Below are positions 42,512 through 45,720 of a DNA stretch of 45,720 nucleotides, one piece after another. Both the position numbers and the translations under genes were made by a program. This DNA comes from Isoptericola halalbus (GTDB taxonomy: Bacteria > Actinomycetota > Actinomycetes > Actinomycetales > Cellulomonadaceae), in the NCBI GenBank assembly GCA_009663185.1, contig VJZX01000009.1:112452-158171 (forward strand), in the 5' to 3' direction. The number at the start of each line of letters is the position of its first letter. Positions within the stretch are counted from its first letter, which is position 1. Below the pieces are notes generated by a model that saw only the letters and a program-made list of their open reading frames with translations, did no database searches and was not told where the DNA came from.

Positions 42512-42868
42512 TCAGTGCTCGAACCCCTCGACCGTCACGACCGGGCGGCTCTCGATCGCGTATACCGAGGGCAGGAGCGCGCACAGATCGGTCATCACGT
42601 CGAGGTCGGGCGCGTCGACGAGGTAGAACCCGCCGACATGCTCCACCGTCTCCGCGAAGGGCCCGTCCGTGAGCGCGACCTGCCCGTCGACGTGACGCAT
42701 CGTGGTGGCGGCCTCGACGCCCGCGAGCGCCTCGCCTCCCAGCAGCCTCCCCCGCTCCGCGACGGCCTTGTGGAAGTCGAGGTGAGCCTGGTGGTAGGCC
42801 TGGCGCGTCTCCTCGGACGCCTCGGACCAGACGGCCGGCTCGTGGGCGAGCAGCGCCAGGTACCTCAT
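42512..42868 (-). CDS. YCII-related domain protein
   Basis: The 118-residue dimeric alpha-beta barrel protein of the YCII/DGPF type begins MRYLALLAHEP and contains VDGQVALTDGPFAETVEHVGG, the DGPF-type core, followed by FYLVDAPDLD. These proteins are usually paired with the sigma-factor gene that follows; here that sigma gene is broken. The start overlaps the stop codon of a 26-codon upstream ORF (ATGA). Its biochemical role is unknown. Confidence 0.9.
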   Translation of the reverse strand: MRYLALLAHEPAVWSEASEETRQAYHQAHLDFHKAVAERGRLLGGEALAGVEAATTMRHVDGQVALTDGPFAETVEHVGGFYLVDAPDLDVMTDLCALLPSVYAIESRPVVTVEGFEH

Positions 42869-42945
42869 GCGTTCACCCCCGCCTCGGCCGGGGCGTCGAG
42901 CCGCTCAACCGTCTTGGCGTCGGGGACCCTGTGTTCCGTGCTCAT
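42865..42945 (-). CDS. Small ORF (26 aa) coupled to the YCII gene
   Basis: A 26-codon frame, MSTEHRVPDAKTVERLDAPA plus six residues, has an AGGAG 7-11 bases upstream of its ATG and a stop that overlaps the YCII start. It may be a leader peptide that couples translation, or the remnant of a longer gene. No homology is recognised. Confidence 0.45.
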   Translation of the reverse strand: MSTEHRVPDAKTVERLDAPAEAGVNA

Positions 42946-42970
42946 CGTTCGTCTCCTGGTGCTCCGGTGA

Positions 42971-42996
42971 TGGCGAGGGCCGGTCGGCCCTCGCCA
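42971..42996 (-). terminator. Hairpin after the HNH gene
   Basis: TGGCGAGGGCC (42971-42981) and GGCCCTCGCCA (42986-42996) form a perfect 11-bp stem with a 4-base loop. It lies 66 bp after the nuclease stop codon and 26 bp before the next minus-strand start, so it probably ends the nuclease transcript. Confidence 0.72.
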
Positions 42997-43061
42997 CGAT
43001 GACGCGTGAGCAGCGGAAGATCGACAGGGCCGTCCGAAGGCCGCGGACGGGAACCCCGAAG

Positions 43062-43820
43062 TCAGTCGAGCGGCAGCGGTTCGGCCGGGCACGTGGCGAG
43101 CACCTCGTGCATGGCTGCGTTCTCCTCGGGGCTGACCGCGAGCTCGTAGGCGACCTTGACCGCGACCTGCCGCGCGACGTACGGGCAGCGGAACCTGGTG
43201 TCGGGCGGGAGCCAGCTCGCGGCGTCGCTCGCACCCTTCGACATGTTCGCGGGACCGTCGGATGCGATGAGGTTGAGCGGGTCGTTCGCGAACTCGATCC
43301 GCGTGTCGTCGTCCCAGTCCGCCGCGCCCTTGATCCATGCGTCCTTGAGGGCGACGATGTGGTCGACCTGGACCGCGCGCGACGTCTCGACCCCGCGCAG
43401 GAACGCGATCGTCGCGCCCGTGTACGGGTCCTCCAGGATGCCCTCGCGCACCACGCAGGCGGTGGTGTCGTCGGCGAAGGCAACCTCGACGAGGTCGCGG
43501 GCGAGGATATCGTTGCGCGTGTCGCAGCCGTTGGAGTCGACGTCGGACCACGCCGGGCCGAAGGCGTCCCGGTCGTAGTCGTCGCCCGGTTCCGGCTCGG
43601 CGATCGCGAGCGTCTCGAGCGCCTCGAGGGCGCTGCCTTCGGCCGGGACGGCGTCCGGCCCGCGCTCGAGCCACATCTGGGCGACCACGACGGCGATCGC
43701 GACGAGCACGAGCAGGAGCCGCAGGATCCGACGTCGGCCCACGCCGCGCGCACGAGGCCGGGAGGGTGCGATCGGGGGAGCCTCGCGGCGGACGGGGGCG
43801 TCCCGCTCCACGGTGACCAT
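43062..43820 (-). CDS. Membrane-anchored or secreted HNH (DUF1524-type) endonuclease
   Basis: The 252-residue protein has a basic N-terminus, one hydrophobic segment at about 31-49 (RILRLLLVLVAIAVVVAQM) and an outer domain that matches secreted actinobacterial HNH nucleases. Metal-site residues are visible: H154 in QVDHIVALKDAW, N183 in NDPLNLIA and N192/K195 in NMSKGA, with a cysteine pair (GCDTRNDIL and RCPYVARQ) consistent with an extracellular disulfide. It probably cleaves DNA outside the cytoplasm for nutrient recovery or competition. The ATG at 43818-43820 places the TM segment in the normal position; the open frame extends to 43871. Confidence 0.87.
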   Translation of the reverse strand: MVTVERDAPVRREAPPIAPSRPRARGVGRRRILRLLLVLVAIAVVVAQMWLERGPDAVPAEGSALEALETLAIAEPEPGDDYDRDAFGPAWSDVDSNGCDTRNDILARDLVEVAFADDTTACVVREGILEDPYTGATIAFLRGVETSRAVQVDHIVALKDAWIKGAADWDDDTRIEFANDPLNLIASDGPANMSKGASDAASWLPPDTRFRCPYVARQVAVKVAYELAVSPEENAAMHEVLATCPAEPLPLD

Positions 43821-44011
43821 CGGCGGGCAGGACCTCCGCGCGTACGGGACGCCTCGCAGCAGACCGTGCAAGGCGTACAGACCTCAGAATCGGCTCAACC
43901 TTGGTGCAGAAGTGATGAAATTGTCAACATCGTACGAACCGGACGCCACGCCGATGGTTGGGCCGGGCACCGGCGTCGCGCGGCACGTCGGGCACCATGG
44001 TGGGCATGGTC

Positions 44012-45052
44012 ATGGGAAGCCTGCGGGTGGCGATCGTCGGGTACGGAGGAGCGGGGCGGCAGATCCACGCCCGGCTCATCAGGGAGGCAGGGCTCTCGGT
44101 CACGGCAGTCCTGACGCGTGACCCCGGACGACGGACCCAGGCCGCGGGGGACTGGCCGGGGGCGCGGCTCGTGGACGGCCTCGACGCGCTCATCGACCTG
44201 CGAGCGGCGTACGACGTCGTGGTGGTCGCGAGCCCGACCGCCCTGCACGCGACGCACGCGGCCGCGCTCGCCCGCGCCGGCGTCCCGTTCGTCCTCGACA
44301 AGCCGATCGGCGTCGACGCGCACGAGGCGCGCGCCGTCGTCGAGGAGGCCGAGCGCACCCGCACCCCGTTCACGGTGTTCCACAACCGGCGCTGGGACCC
44401 CGAGCAGCTCACGCTCGAGGCGCTGATCGGGCGCGGCGAGCTCGGCGACGTGCACACGTTCGAGCGCCGCTGGGAGCGGTGGCGGCCCACACCGCGGCAG
44501 CGGTGGAAGGAGAACGACCTCGCGGGCGGCGGGCTCCTGCTCGACCTCGGGCCGCATCTCGTGGACTCGGCGACCCGGCTGTTCGGCCGCGTGACCTCCG
44601 TCTGGGCGCAGACGCGCGCACTGACGACGCCGACCGAGGACGACGTGTTCCTCGTCCTGGAGCACGAGGCGGGCGGCGGGCTCGCCGCGAGCCCCCGGGC
44701 CGTCGTCTCCCGGCTGTGGGGCGGCTCGCTCGTCGGGGCGCCCGGCCCGCGGACGCGCGTGCTCGGGTCGACGGGCGCCTACCTGGTGACGACGTTCGAG
44801 GAGGACGGCTCGCCGTTCGAGGTCCTCGACGACGGTGCCGCGGACGGCACGCTGGGCTGGCTCACGCGCGGGCGCGAGCGGCAGGCGGTGCCCGCCGCAC
44901 CGGGTGGCCACGCCGACTTCTACCGGTCGCTCGAGCCGTGGCTGCGGGGAGACGCGGCCGCGCCCGTCGACCCGCGGGACGCCGTCCGGACCGCCGAGGT
45001 GCTCGACGCCGCGCGGGTCGCCGCGCGCGAGGGGCGGCGCATCGACGTCTGA
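44012..45052 (+). CDS. Gfo/Idh/MocA-family oxidoreductase
   Basis: This 346-residue NAD(P)-dependent oxidoreductase, of the group that acts on sugars, inositols or their derivatives, has the Rossmann motif VAIVGYGGAGRQIHARLI at the N-terminus, VVVASPTALHATHAAAL, and the catalytic-region FVLDKPIGVDAHEA with the conserved Lys-Pro. The C-terminal domain begins with FHNRRWDPEQLTLEAL and carries GGGLLLDLGPHLVDSA. Several ATGs (43997, 44006, 44012) are possible starts. The gene ends in the first copy of a 15-bp tandem repeat that supplies its stop codon. Confidence 0.9.
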   Translation: MGSLRVAIVGYGGAGRQIHARLIREAGLSVTAVLTRDPGRRTQAAGDWPGARLVDGLDALIDLRAAYDVVVVASPTALHATHAAALARAGVPFVLDKPIGVDAHEARAVVEEAERTRTPFTVFHNRRWDPEQLTLEALIGRGELGDVHTFERRWERWRPTPRQRWKENDLAGGGLLLDLGPHLVDSATRLFGRVTSVWAQTRALTTPTEDDVFLVLEHEAGGGLAASPRAVVSRLWGGSLVGAPGPRTRVLGSTGAYLVTTFEEDGSPFEVLDDGAADGTLGWLTRGRERQAVPAAPGGHADFYRSLEPWLRGDAAAPVDPRDAVRTAEVLDAARVAAREGRRIDV

Positions 45053-45098
45053 GGCATCGACGTCTGAGGCATCGACGTCTGAGGCATCGACGTCTGAG
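45039..45098 (+). repeat. Four perfect tandem copies of a 15-bp unit
   Basis: GCATCGACGTCTGAG is repeated four times without change, followed by a partial fifth copy (GCATCG). The first copy encodes the last residues (IDV) and stop of the Gfo/Idh gene. Because the unit is five codons long, every copy places a TGA in the same frame, giving four in-frame stops in 45 bp. It probably arose by slippage. Confidence 0.93.
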
Positions 45099-45135
45099 GC
45101 ATCGCCGCCAGGCCTGTGGACGACGGGAGCGGCGC

Positions 45136-45720
45136 GTGCCGCCGACGGTGTTCGATGGGTTCGTGCGCGACACGACCGTCACCGAGATCCCCGTCCCGGC
45201 GGACGCCGCCGCCCGCGACGCCCTGCTGTACCGCGTCCGGGTGCTCTCCGAGGCGGCCCATCCTCGGCTCGTGCCCGTCACGGCCGCCGAGCTGCGGCCC
45301 GACGGCCTGCTCGAGGTCCGACGCGCGGGCGGCGAGGCTGCCGACCTCGCGACCGTCCTGGCCGTGCGGGGGACGCTCACCCCGGCCGAGGCCGCGGGCG
45401 TCCTCGTCCCGGTCGCGCAGGCGCTCGCGGCGCTCCACGGCGCCGGGCTGGCCCATGGACCGGTGACCGCGCGCGACGTCGTCCTGGGCACCGACGGGAC
45501 CGCGCTGCTGTGCCCCCGGCTCGAGCCCGCGCCGTCCGACCGTGCCGGATTCGCGGACGACGTGCACGCCGTCGCGCGACTGACCGACGATCTCGTCGGC
45601 CAGCACGACGACGAGGCGGCGACCGCGCTGCGTGCGGCGCTCGCCGCCGCACTCGCGCCGGACCCGCACGTGCGCCCCGAGGCGGGCACGCTGGCCGCGT
45701 GGGCCGACGACGCCGTCGCG
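45136..45720 (+). CDS. Protein kinase-like domain protein, probable pseudokinase, 3'-truncated by the window edge
   Basis: An open frame runs from a GTG at 45136 to the last base (195 codons) without a stop. The middle reads VAQALAALHGAGLAHGPVTA then RDVVLGTDGTALLCPRLEP, which lines up with the catalytic loop and following strand of Ser/Thr kinases (ALHxAGLVHGDVxxxNVLLxxDGxxxLxD). The catalytic Asp is Pro, the Asn that binds magnesium is Val, and DFG is absent. A helical stretch with ALAPDPHVRPEAGTLAAW follows, as in kinase C-lobes. It is therefore more likely a pseudokinase or scaffold. Start choice is uncertain and the C-terminus is unseen. Confidence 0.7.
   Translation, partial: MPPTVFDGFVRDTTVTEIPVPADAAARDALLYRVRVLSEAAHPRLVPVTAAELRPDGLLEVRRAGGEAADLATVLAVRGTLTPAEAAGVLVPVAQALAALHGAGLAHGPVTARDVVLGTDGTALLCPRLEPAPSDRAGFADDVHAVARLTDDLVGQHDDEAATALRAALAAALAPDPHVRPEAGTLAAWADDAVA

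Noticed and set aside
45039-45104. Tandem repeat considered as a CRISPR-like array
   Set aside because: The units are 15 bp and contiguous with no spacers, and there are no cas genes.
1-45720. Search by eye for tRNA, rRNA, riboswitch or CRISPR features
   Set aside because: No cloverleaf, conserved rRNA segment, FMN-type riboswitch or repeat-spacer pattern was recognised. A covariance-model search would be needed to exclude small structured RNAs.

Overview
The window is about 45.7 kb of very GC-rich DNA with actinobacterial features: GTG starts, dense genes with ATGA/TGATG overlaps, a glnE-type adenylyltransferase, a GlnR-type operator at glnA, a DUF4191 gene, and a lipA-lipB pair. The gene set fits a Micrococcales member resembling Cellulomonas. 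That placement is an inference from gene content, not a database match.

The two ends are core chromosome. On the left is the 3' part of glnE (1-2593). On the right are glnA (34701-36125, minus), an RDD protein, DUF4191, lipA, lipB, a MarR/MMPL exporter pair, a YCII gene beside a wrecked sigma factor, a membrane-anchored HNH nuclease, a Gfo/Idh/MocA oxidoreductase and the start of a kinase-like protein. GlnE modifies GlnA, and in actinobacteria the two genes are often close together. Here about 32 kb separates them, so 2.6-34.0 kb looks like accessory DNA. A decayed tyrosine integrase (33.5-33.9 kb) near glnA and two decayed transposases (26.6-27.8 kb) in the middle support this.

The accessory region has two parts. 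The first (2.6-9.6 kb) is a set of small units: a riboflavin-type operon (ribA, pyrimidine reductase, quinone oxidoreductase) divergent from a MarR gene, a DUF808 protein, an ECF sigma factor with a membrane partner, and a TetR gene divergent from two small membrane proteins. The second (9.8-33.3 kb) is a large catabolic cluster for amines or amino acids.

The catabolic cluster comprises: (a) a minus-strand operon HAD1 > FAD amine oxidase 1 > aldehyde dehydrogenase > cupin; (b) a GntR gene and a polar-amino-acid-type ABC importer that ends in a sarcosine-oxidase-like gene; (c) a second GntR gene divergent from a six-gene operon of class III aminotransferase, alanine dehydrogenase, succinate-semialdehyde-type dehydrogenase, tartrate/D-malate-type dehydrogenase, aspartase-type lyase and SDR; (d) the transposase scars; (e) a second FAD oxidase/HAD pair, a third GntR gene, a long-form RidA, a D-serine-dehydratase-type PLP enzyme and another SDR. 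The logic appears to be import, flavin-dependent oxidation or transamination, aldehyde oxidation, nitrogen release as ammonia, and carbon entry at the succinate, fumarate, oxaloacetate or pyruvate level. The substrate cannot be read from the sequence.

The most interesting points are the duplicated FAD-oxidase/HAD module, whose HAD partners lack the usual phosphatase acid residue, and a shared operator (GGTCGA-N3-TCGACC and near matches) at six places across both modules. The middle operon instead carries a different perfect palindrome, next to a GntR with a different recognition helix. This looks like one regulon with an unassigned substrate.
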